The position numbers were made by a program, and so were the translations under genes. A DNA stretch of 64,000 nucleotides from Adineta steineri (lineage: Eukaryota > Rotifera > Eurotatoria > Adinetida > Adinetidae). The stretch spans positions 62,001 to 126,000 of the forward strand of contig CAJNOI010000211.1 of assembly GCA_905250115.1 (NCBI GenBank). Direction: 5' to 3'. How positions within the stretch are numbered: position 1 is the stretch's first letter; the number at the start of each line of letters is the position of its first letter. The notes under the pieces were generated by a model. It made no database searches. It saw nothing but the letters and a program-made list of their open reading frames with translations, and had not been told where the DNA came from. Below are positions 14,101 to 23,788 of the stretch, in pieces.

Positions 14101-17100
14101 TAACAGATCATAAACGCCCGCACCCATACCCACACCCTCAAATTCAAAAGCTCAAGGTTTTGTTGCTAATAGAAACATTCAAATTCGTTCTAAACTCATC
14201 TATGAAAACATTGCTTTCAACATTTGGTAAAATTATTTTATGTTTAGGTACGACTTTAGCACCGACGAAAGAAACAACACGAAAATATATTCCAAAAGAT
14301 CTTCACTTTCCTTCAGTCGCCAGTCGACTTCAGTGGTTTACATTACCAATAATTGATTGGCCCGATATCAATCCACGTTCTGCTGAATATAGTTTTCTGA
14401 AAGAAATCGGTGTACGAGAAGTACCTGAATTGGAAAAACTTATCGATAGAATTATTCAGGAACATAATGATATGAAACAAGAAGATAGAACAAAAAGAAA
14501 ATATAAAATTCCACTTTCACTTGAATTTTTTGTAGAGAATTTTCAACAGTATTATTGCAATTCATGGAAAACAGATAGTGCCAGAAAACGTTGTTTTCTT
14601 CCATCACGATTACCTAAGAAGATTAATGATCAGAATAATGATGATAATTATAATTATGATGTTATACTTTCAACACCGGAATATGTATTTGGAGTAGAGA
14701 ATCCATTGTGTGCTACTCTTATACATGAAGTTATTAAATTATTCGAAAAATCTTTTAATATTGCATTACTTGGTATCAAAGATCATCCAAATCTTTTACA
14801 AGCATTTGACATTCTTATGAAAAATAAGGATGAACTTCTAACAATACAATCGGCACCGAAAATATTTGCTTATTTAAACGGACTTGATGGACTTAATCGA
14901 ACATTTATTGAGAGGATATCCAAACTCGCATTCATACCAATGCAAGGTTAATGAATATTTTAAAATACATGATTTGACTTTTATTGTACTTCTGTATACA
15001 TTTTAGGAAGTAACATATTGATGAAACCATCTCAAGTCTTTGTTCGTTCAAATGTCACAACTTCACAATCTACAGTGAAAAATTCAGATCCAGAAATTAG
15101 TGACATAGTTAGAATTGGTCTCATTGATTATGTTGATTTTGGTTTAGATGCAAATGAATTTCTTCGAAATATTGGTGTTTGCGATCATCCAAAACCCTCA
15201 GTTCTGGCTGAACTTCTTATTGATCGTCAGGCTACTTATTTTGCTAGTACCAGAAATAATAAAAATGATTTGAAGAATAAGGTTAAAGTTTATATTGATT
15301 GTCTCAAACAACTTGCATCTGCTGCTATGTATTCCCAAGAACTTCAATCCAAATCTTTACAAGAACGACTTCGAACTAATGCATGGTGTCTTGCTTTTGA
15401 AAACACTGACGGCGAAATTAATCACAATGATTTTAAAATGAAAATTGTTAAACCAAACGAAGTATATCTTGACGATGATCATTTATGTGCAATGGCATTT
15501 CGACCACTTTTGCCTCCTTCTGAACCAGCATTGGTTAAATTATATGAATATTTCGGAGCAAAATGGTTATCTGATTGTGTCAAGCGAACCATGACATTTA
15601 CAGGTATACTCAAGCTTTACTAACAATTCAGCAACTTTTATAAGTCAATAATCAGAATTATAACGATCTAAAATAAGAGTGTGAGTGAGAGTAGCGTATT
15701 TACAGATCAATTCCACCTTCACCCGATGATAAACATTAAAGAAAGATAAACTTGCAGAAATTTCTTAACAAAACATGAGATGTACTTGTATTGGTATTTA
15801 ATAAAGTTTAGTTAGAATTATGATTTATTGTCTTCGCCAAACTATTGTCTATTTTTCTTTGTGTTCAAGGCAGATCAATTGCTTCTAAGCGTGCTACTGA
15901 ATTACGAGATTTGATTCAAAATCGACTTCCAATGTTATTTGTCAATAACCGAGTGAGTATCACTTTCGAATATCAGAAGATAATTTCAATTACAATATAT
16001 ATTTTTTCAGGGAGAAAAACTTCCATATCTCAACGAAGTACATGTCGAATTATTGCGTACAAAATTTTCTATCTATGAAGTCGATGAAATTCAATGTCAA
16101 TTGACATTTAAAGGAAAAAGAATTTTAATAGATGTAAGATTTCTAAGTAATAGTGGTCAAATATTTTGATTTCATTATTAATTTTAGTCTGAAAATAGTA
16201 GGTCATGTGTACTTACATATGAAAGCAACAAAGTCACATTGTACTTTGGAAAATATTTGGCGGAATTTGATTATTATGATATTGCCAGTGAGCTTGTTGC
16301 ATATAGTTTTAGTGAGCCAGCTAATTATATACATGAAATTCGAGATAAACTTGAATCTTCTTTGGAGACACTCAAACGACGAGGAATTCCTGTTGACCGA
16401 TTGCTCCAAAATACACACAAAGAACGTAAGTTTTCCAAATCAAAGGAGTTAATTAACGAAAATTCTAAATAAAAACATTTTTACAATTTGTTTTTAGCAA
16501 CTGAAATAATACAATCACAAGAAGAACAACAACCGAAACCGCAACAACCAAAACAGCAACATGGTTTTTTAGAAAATCTATCAGTGTCAGTATTTATGTT
16601 TTTGATATTGAATTCTAATAAGAAAAAGTCTTATTGTCTAGAGAACAGCATAATGTAAAAAATTTTTTACTATTCTTTAAGAACGACAGTCCATTAGACT
16701 ACAGAGAAATCGAAGTACGCAATAAAATTTTGATTTTTGCTTTGATATTATCATTTTGTTCAGTATGATCCAAAACTTTGAAATTTAAATGCTTACAGCG
16801 TCTTTGGTTCAGTTGATAAAATCTTAGCTTAATTCAATGAATTTGTTAATACAAATATTAACAAAATAATAATATCAAATCAAAATCTAAATTTTGATCG
16901 AATGCTGCAATATCTGACATGATGATCGATAATCACGTGAAAGATCTCTTAAGGTCACTATAATAAATTCGTAAGGTATCTATGCGGTCTTCACAAAGTA
17001 TTTTGAGAATATATAAATGACTCGAGGGTGTGGGTGCGGATGTGAATATGATGTTAATCTCTTACTCACACCCACACCCACCCTCATTCGTTGAAAATAT

Positions 17101-18124
17101 CATATTATTTTCATAATATCTGCTGAAATGGAGCAGATTTAAATAATAATAGATATCGTTTTTTTTACTTTTTCCAATAATAATTATTTGAATATGACGA
17201 TTTTATTTTATTTTAAGTGTACTTCCATTTTTGCGTAAACGGAACCGAAATAGTATTTCTATTGTTACTGATAAACATGAGAGTGAAAATCTCAACGAAC
17301 GTACTACTACCGATACAATTCATGATCATAAAACTAATGCAGCTACAAATTCTTCTGATGTAACTATTAAGTTTACCACTAATCAGAAGAATGAAAACGG
17401 TCCAGTCATAGGTGTTGGAGGTAATTATACTGTTCGTAGCCAAAGCAACACAAAGCCAATCACAAATTTCAGACACGCTATAGAGGATGAAGAAAATCTA
17501 ATGAAGAAAATTCATCAAGGTCAGTCGTATAATCGTTCAAGATTTGTTCAATCTGAATGTACAAAAACAGAGATTTGTACGATGTGTGGATACTATCCTG
17601 CGGCAAACATGATACGTTTCCCAGATGTATTGCATTCAATTCCGCTCTATGTTGAAAAAGATGTTTCTGTTTCAAAGACAATGATCGATCAAGCAAAACA
17701 ACTTGCTTATCTTCTCAATGGTCTTGCTACTAATGTTTTTAAGATTTCGATTAAAACAGTACATCTTTTTAGAGATATTAACGGACGTAACTATCAAAAT
17801 ATAAACATTCTATTATTTACTATTGAATATTTTTATTGTTTAGCTTACATTGCATTTAATCAAAGTGGAGCAATTTTCTTCAATCTCCGTTATTTTGAAG
17901 ATGTTTATGCCGATGAACTGAAGCCTCATCTTCGAACATCAACATCATCTTCTATTATATACACCGTTGTGAATTTTTATTTTTTGGTATTTTGTCATGA
18001 ATTAGCACACAATATTGCAAAACAACATGACGACTATTTTGTTAGTTGGCTTGAAAAAATTGTCCTAAAATTTATGACTGAGAAAGATTTCTTTCTTCAA
18101 AAATTTTCATTTGAAAATTATTAA
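11154..18124 (+). CDS. DUF3684-like GHKL ATPase with C-terminal HExxHxxxxxH metalloprotease-like motif
   Basis: Twelve exons: 11154-11895, 11951-12285, 12344-12737, 12889-13926, 14248-14946, 15007-15603, 15870-15952, 16011-16133, 16188-16425, 16498-16585, 17218-17786, 17844-18124. They sum to 5,187 nt, that is 1,728 residues. Residues about 25-200 form an HSP90/sacsin-type ATP-binding fold: N box ELIQNSDDA (51-59), an NNG at 111-113 where the G1 box usually has DxG, and G2 box GQFGVGFFSVF (138-148). The middle has THQTTGIGMH and IPTIERENIDL, as I recall from fungal DUF3684 proteins. The last exon carries HELAHNIAKQH (1687-1697), a zinc-peptidase-like motif. A Q/P-rich linker lies near 1430. 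Function is not known to me; a chaperone-like or processing role is inference. The fungal family has similar length. Codon usage and introns match the neighbours. Possible old transfer from fungi is untested. Confidence 0.85.
14073..14141. repeat. Inverted-repeat element with telomere-like arms, copy 2 (intronic)
   Basis: This element of 69 bp runs from TTGAGGGTGTGGGTGCAGC to CACCCATACCCACACCCTCAA with its arms imperfectly complementary. It sits inside intron 4 (13927-14247) of the DUF3684-like gene and happens to leave an open frame there, but the homology to the family resumes only at the acceptor before 14248. Confidence 0.8.
15670..15729. repeat. Possible decayed copy of the inverted-repeat element
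   Basis: A weak GAGTGTGAGTGAGAG ... CCACCTTCACCCG pair lies in the 266-bp intron between exons 6 and 7 of the DUF3684-like gene. Similarity to the intact copies is partial, so this is a tentative call. Confidence 0.3.
17022..17086. repeat. Inverted-repeat element with telomere-like arms, copy 3 (intronic)
   Basis: Left arm TCGAGGGTGTGGGTGCGG and right arm CACACCCACACCCACCCTCA flank a short unique loop. It lies in the 632-bp intron 16586-17217 of the DUF3684-like gene, by far the longest intron of that gene. Confidence 0.75.
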
Positions 18125-18326
18125 GACAACATGTGTTTACTTTTATATACTTTTCTTGTTCTTTTTCTTATTAATATCAAAATAAACTTGAATTCTAATT
18201 TAGCTGTTTTGTTAAAAAAATATTGAAGACTATGGAATTTTCAAAAAGTTGACGCAGAATATCTCAGACATGGATTTGACCATCTTGAGAATGTGGATGA
18301 GTTTGATGTATAAGTGTGCTACTATC

Positions 18327-18470
18327 TTGAGGGTGTGGGTGTGGGTGAGGGTGTGGGTGGGTGTGGGTGTGGGTGTGGGTGTGGGTGTGGGTGGGTGTGG
18401 GTGTGGGTGTGGGTGTGAGTGTGGGTGGGTGTGGATGTGTATTCTTCTCATTCATTACCCACACCTTCAA
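18327..18470. repeat. Interstitial GTGTGGG array inside an inverted-repeat element, copy 4
   Basis: The left arm TTGAGGGTGTGGGTG is followed by about 100 bp of nearly perfect GTGTGGG and GTGGGTG units on the plus strand, then a short loop and the right arm ACCCACACCTTCAA. The outer ends extend to ATCTTGAGGG ... CCTTCAAGAT. This is the longest copy; the extra length lies only in the left arm, as expected for slippage or addition of telomere-like units. Confidence 0.85.
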
Positions 18471-18547
18471 GATGGTTTTAACAGACAATTGTTTTTACAT
18501 TTTTCTCAAAATATCAATAAAACTCTATTCCTTTGTTTTTTCTTACT

Positions 18548-18607
18548 CTTGAGGGTGTGGTGGGTGTGAATAATGAATAACCCCATACCCATGACATTAT
18601 TGTCAAG
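18548..18607. repeat. Inverted-repeat element with telomere-like arms, copy 5 (degenerate)
   Basis: Begins CTTGAGGGTGTGGTGGGTG and ends CCCATACCCATGACATTATTGTCAAG. The outermost bases CTCTTGA/TCAAGAG still pair, but the right arm is partly lost. It lies only 77 bp from copy 4. Confidence 0.6.
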
Positions 18608-19234
18608 AGATTTAAAACGATCTGTAAAATAAAGATCTCTACTCGTACTAGTTATAACAAAACTTCTGAGATTGCGGAACGTGGTACTTGTGATATATTG
18701 AAACTAACAAAGTGATACATCAGCTTTGTATAGATGAAATTATTATTTGGCTATCTGATGATACGGGTCTCAAGCTAATGAAATTATTCTATGAGATCAA
18801 ATAATGAGTTGTTACGAATGAAAAACTTGAGAATATTGATAAACTGAAAAGATTCTAAGACAAAGAATGAACTAAAACTCATGTATAATCTATAAGTTAT
18901 TTAATCGCTTCTAAGGAAATAAGATTGTTGTCCAATATAAACTTAGAAAAAGAGAACTGAACATTTATTTTTTTCGATGTCTTCACCAAAGTTATCAAAT
19001 TTAATTCAATTTTGATGAAAAAAACTAAAAACATTTTTCTTCTATTTCTCTTTTTTTATTTAACAAAAAAACATTTTTTTTATCAAAAATATAAACATTT
19101 AAAAAAAAATTGTTTTAAATTTTTGAACTTGGTTTTTTAAACCATCCGAAACATTAGGACTTCCTTCTTCGTCGGAACATAAGCTTGATGGTTTCATGAA
19201 TTGATCGGATCCATATCCTTCACCATATACCTAG

Positions 19235-19980
19235 GTCGATGATTCCGAGCACCGCCTTCCGCGCTGTACAAGGCATGAAACGGCTGTAAACGAATGCAGT
19301 TTCCCGTCGTTTAACACCGTAATTCGTAAACCCAAAACTGTATTATGTAGTTTTGCTGGAATAGAAACGGCGCCGTTTCAGGTCGTTTACGGTGAATAAC
19401 GATGAACCGTATCAATGCCGCTTGTTATTCATCCTTTACAACGAAATGTTTCTTCTTCTGCATTGTATGTAAAACATGTATTGTAGCTTTCCATCTACAT
19501 TGCCATGTTGTTTTAATGAAAGTTTATAATAGAAATGAATATATATTTATCTATTTTCTTAGATATAAACTTAAGAAAGTGTGTGTATGAAAACACGTGT
19601 GTGTGGCTAGTCGGTTCTGTACACACCGAACACCGTTTCCGACGTCGTGTAAGGCAGAAAACGGGCGTTAGGGAATGTCGTTTCCCGTCGTTTACACCGT
19701 AATCCGTAAACCCAAACTGTATTACGTAGGTTTGCTGGAATGGAAACGGCGCCGTTTTAGGTTGTTTACGGTGAATAACGATGAACCATATCGATGCCGC
19801 TTGTTATTTATCCTTCGCAACGAAATGTTGTTTCGTCTTTATTACATATAAAACATGTTTTGTTGCTTGCTGTCGCTATGTGTTTGGATAGACGTTAACA
19901 GTTTAAATGAATATCTGTTTATCTATTTTTTTCGATATAAACTGAAGAAAGTGTCTATGTACACACAAGTGTATGTAGCT
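19235..19980. repeat. Two-copy tandem repeat, period about 380 bp, with central palindrome
   Basis: Copy 1 (about 19235-19610) and copy 2 (about 19611-19980) share long blocks in the same order: TTCCCGTCGTTT at 19301 and 19682, GTAAACCC, GGAAACGGCGCCGTTT-type palindromes at 19364-19379 and 19744-19757, GTTTACGGTGAATAACGATG, TGCCGCTTGTTATT, and a shared AT-rich second half ending GAAGAAAGTGT or similar. The first half is GC-rich compared with the surroundings. No protein is evident. It could be a pair of diverged non-autonomous elements or a short satellite. Confidence 0.7.
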
Positions 19981-20504
19981 GAATAACTATTTACTTAGAT
20001 AGGTATAACCATTTTACTAATAATTATGAAATCATACTATTATCTTATATATATATTTCTCTATTAAGATAAACTAAATGTTTTATCTTTTCGATAATTT
20101 CATTTAATTCTGTCGTGCACGTGGTATGTTAAAATGAAACTCGTAATGTAATTGAATCGATTCTTGGTTTGGTCTTGCAAGACCTTCTTCTATTTATCTT
20201 CGAATAGAGTCACTACCCAGGACGATGGTTCCTGAAGCAGGATTTCATAAATTTCCGGTGAAATCTCCGGAGTACCACGGAACCGGCCGTTTCCGTGTCG
20301 GATTGTTCGACCTGAGTATAAGGTCATTTCTATTCAAATTTGAATCTCTAAATGAGATTCCATCATCTATTAATATACATTTAATTTGGTCTATAATAAA
20401 ATGTAGTTTATTATATATTTAACATAAAGAACAAAAAAAGCATCTAACTAGTAATTAATATCTAAAGATAGATAGACAATATAAAATATGAAATAGTTTG
20501 ACAT

Positions 20505-22216
20505 CTAAGAACACTTTTTATTATCACTATTACGATTATTCTCCGAATTATTGATTAATATTTGAGATGATTTTCGTAAAGTACGTGATGTAACAGACTG
20601 ACGTGATGAGGCGCCATCATTTCCCTCCACTTCATCGTGATCTTGTAATAATTCAAGACTTTTTATATATCGACGTGAAAAAACATCTAAATAACACAAG
20701 AAATAAATTAATTATACGTATATATATATAATCGTACCAATATAAAAAGAAGCGCCATTATAAACACTAACAGCAAAGATTGAACAAAGAAAAATCACAT
20801 TTACATACCTAAATAAAGACATTCACAATAAATGTAAATATATTATTTATTTCTACTTACATATTTCGATAATACCATAAACAAACGGGTAAAATTGATA
20901 GAAGCATATATCCAAATTGCAAAAAGAAATAAAATACAACTTTATATCGATTTATTCCATCATTAGGTCCACCAAAACCAAACTTTTGTATAAGACGTGA
21001 AACAAAACCATTCTTGTCAGCTAATAACCATGTATACGATGTTGCTCTTAACCCTCGTGCAACTTTATCACGACGTCCATAAACAATGAATGCATAATAG
21101 AGCAATTGCCAAATTAAATAAAAAATAATTGTATAAAAAATAGCGGTTTTTGTATGAAGTGATGAACCAATATGAACAATAGCTGGATAACGTTCACGTT
21201 GAAGTTCAATTGGCAAAAGCCATCGAAGAGTAAATAATGTTAATGGTGGATACCTACAAATAAAATCAAGAGAAAAAATCTTAATAAAAATTAAGCCATT
21301 AAATTTACATATGAATAAACAAACTGGTAACTTTGTCAAGACCTATTCAAAAAGAAACAAAACTCTCAATCGATAACACATGCATTTATCGTAGAAAAAA
21401 AATCATACTGTGAAAAACAAGTGAATTTCTCCAAAGAACTATTGCAAAAGCTAATGGGCCATGACTTAATGTATAACACACAGTAAAAAGAATTTTCGAT
21501 GATGGAAATACCCATAAATAAAGTAATGTTAAAACATTAACAAAATAACATAAATCATATACTAGAAGAAAAAAAAATTTTCTCAAAATAAAAATAATAA
21601 ATATTTCTCATACCAAAATAATGCCAACTTTTACGTTTATATATAAGAAATCGAAGTGTTATAAGAAATAAAGCTTGATATGTATAAACAAGTGGTAAAA
21701 TATGAGGCCAACGTCCAGCTATTTTAATTAAACAATAATTTAAAAAATAAAAGAATAATTTATTTTCCTATACCAATCAATGGTGAAAAACAAGCATTTG
21801 CAACTCCAACTGTAAATGATATTTTATCTCGTGTACGAATAAAATTTGGTTTTTTAAGATTTTCAGACCATACTTGAATACGTTGTTGTAATTGAGTTTT
21901 AAGAAGACGTTTCTGTGCTTCAAGGTCATCTATAGTTCTTCGTAAACGTTGTCGAGAATCTTCACGTCGATCTTCAACTATCGAACAAAAAGAATAATTC
22001 ATTATTGTTTTTATTTTTTTTATTTTTACTTTGAGTTGTAATATTATCAATTTTATCGGAAACAGCTTCCAAAAAATCATAAAAATCAAGTTCTTCTTCT
22101 TCATTAAGATTTTCATCGCTACTATTTTCTCCTGTATTTATTGTATTCGAAGAATCTTTTCTTGATTCATCATCACTTATGTTAGTTTCATCTTTTAAAT
22201 TATTCTCTTCTGTCAT
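20505..22216 (-). CDS. GPC1: Glycerophosphocholine acyltransferase, GPC1/DUF2838 family
   Basis: Multi-pass membrane enzyme that in yeast and plants acylates glycerophosphocholine with acyl-CoA to make lysophosphatidylcholine. Eight exons: 22216-22030, 21977-21774, 21718-21614, 21561-21409, 21342-21309, 21253-20861, 20808-20738, 20686-20505; 442 residues, in frame throughout. The N-terminus (about 60 residues) is acidic. A short coiled segment rich in R/Q precedes DKISFTVGV, followed by about eight hydrophobic segments. Exon 4 and the start of exon 5 encode SHGPLAFAI..WRNSLVFHSLDKVTS, the family signature, followed by PPLTLFTLRW. The fifth exon is only 34 nt. A splice-acceptor-like TTTTTTTGTAG ends 2 nt before the ATG, fitting trans-splicing as last gene of the operon-like block. 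The family call is firm; activity is inferred. Presence of this mainly fungal and plant family in an animal is notable. Confidence 0.88.
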
Positions 22217-22284
22217 ATCTACAAAAAAAAATAATTCTCTATTTAAAAAAATAAATATCTATATATCATATATCTGAATAAATC
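22217..22284 (-). promoter_or_regulatory. 68-bp gene junction with candidate trans-splice acceptor
   Basis: On the minus strand the WRAP73 stop is followed by AT-rich sequence, then a run of T and TGTAG (AG at 22219-22220), 2 nt before the GPC1-type ATG. There is little room for a separate promoter and terminator, so a downstream-gene leader addition is likely. Inference. Confidence 0.5.
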
Positions 22285-23760
22285 TCATATGTCATTATCA
22301 TCAAGATCGACAAAACCTACACACATAGTATTCTGTCCAATTAATGCAATACTTGGTATTGAATTATTATTATTATCATTCCATTTAATTTCATCTATAT
22401 TATGTTTTGAAGATTCATAAGGTAAATTAATACAAGAAGCACCTTGAGATGACCAAATATATAAACGATTATTATGTGTACATAAAGCTAAATGATCACG
22501 TTTTGGTTCCCATTTAATACATCGTATCGGTTGAATATGAATAAGTACAAAAGCTAGATGAAATGTTGGTTTAAAATCAAATATAAATAAAAGATTTGGC
22601 ATTGTATCAATAATTGTTGATACATATTGACCTGAATTAGAAAATTCAATTGATGAAACACCTAATCGAGGATGAGCACGATCAAGATCAGGTTTTATTG
22701 GAGCAATTTGAAGTGTACCATTATATATTATATATTTTGATTCAATCGAACTTTTTGATACAGCAGCTGATGTATAATTAGAAGATGAATAGAATTTACG
22801 TTGACTAAAATATGAAATAAAAAAAATTTATTAGATAAATATATCTCTAAAAACAAATTACCCATTCTCATTTGTTTCTTTATTATCATCAACATTATAT
22901 TCTTCTTCTTTGAGAATAGTATAACCTTTTCCTGATGATAATCTTTGTGGATGTTGAAAAGGTTCACGAATTTTTTTATATGTTAAATAACTAAATATTG
23001 TTAAATGTTCATCATAATCTCCAACAACAAGAACTTGTCCAGTTGGCGACCAACGTGCACAACGTATACCTAATGAAAAACGATCATTTTCTGGTTTATA
23101 TATATTTAATAATTGTCCATCAAGTGTATAAAAACCAATTTTATATTCATAACAATTTTCCCATAAACATAAAATATCACTATTTGGTGACCATTCAATA
23201 CCTTGTAGATCTTCAAATTCATTTGGTTGAAAATGTCCAATCATAGACCAATTTGATGAATAATCAAATATTGATATATGATCTGTACTATCATTTCGAC
23301 GTTCAACTAATGCCATATATGATTTTGATAAATTAAATATATATGAATTTGGTGAAAGTTTTTTTGGATATTTAATATATGAAACATTTTTTGATGTTAA
23401 TGACCAAACAGTAATACGTAAATAAAATTGTGCTGTTGTTAATATATGTCGAGAATCTGGTGCCCAATGTACATGACAAAGTCCAGCTGAACCTTCATCA
23501 ATTTTACATTTCCATTCTGGATTATCTAATGAAAATATTTGTATAGCAGCACGTTTAATTAAACCAGCTAATATAAAACGTGAATCATATGACCATTCAA
23601 TAGTATCGATTGTATCAATACAAGGAAATAAATTAATTATTTCTAATGTTGTTGATGAACGAATAATTAAACGATATTGATTAACACATGCTAAATATTG
23701 ATTATCAGGTGAAAATGAACATTGACGTGATGTTACCTGAAATAATTCTGTGAAATTCAT
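22285..23760 (-). CDS. WRAP73: WRAP73 (WDR8), centrosomal WD40-repeat protein
   Basis: WD40 protein that in vertebrates and fungi associates with SSX2IP/Msd1 at centrosomes or spindle poles and acts in spindle anchoring and ciliogenesis. Two exons, 23760-22862 and 22804-22285, give 472 residues; the human protein has 460. The start MNFTELF..SS/TSRQCSFSPD, then QYRLIIR, IEWSYDSRFIL, EWKCKIDEGSAGL (around 85-97), LRITVWSL and YIKYPK, all match the family closely. At least six WD-type blades are visible; the C-terminal exon holds GVSSIEFSNSGQYV and CIKWEPKRDHLALC. A CTAG acceptor directly abuts the ATG, and the upstream KDM8 stop is 28 nt away. Orthology is clear from end-to-end similarity. Confidence 0.95.
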
Positions 23761-23788
23761 CTAGAAATAAAATAGATTTTTTCGTTTT
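23761..23788 (-). promoter_or_regulatory. 28-bp gene junction with candidate trans-splice acceptor
   Basis: The whole space between the KDM8 stop codon and the WRAP73 start codon is 28 nt and ends TTTTATTTCTAG with its AG (23761-23762) touching the ATG. It cannot hold a normal polyadenylation region plus promoter. This is the strongest single sign of a polycistronic, trans-spliced transcript in the window. Confidence 0.6.

Larger units (their letters stand above)
18125..20504. other. Repeat-rich intergenic region
   Basis: The space between two convergent genes (DUF3684-like + and GPC1-type -). It contains the telomere-like array at 18327-18470, a second small element at 18548-18607 and a tandem duplication of about 380 bp at 19235-19980. 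The open frames in the array encode only PT/HP or VG/WV dipeptides and are not genes. The sequence at 20190-20330 is GC-richer but unrecognised. Confidence 0.6.

Noticed and set aside
14073-14247. N-terminal extension of the open frame before exon 5 of the DUF3684-like gene
   Set aside because: It is intron sequence containing a hairpin element; the family similarity starts after TTATGTTTAG at 14248.
18230-18569. Open frames of about 60-106 codons on both strands made of PT, HP, VG or VW repeats
   Set aside because: They are translations of the GTGTGGG array in several frames at once; no protein evidence.
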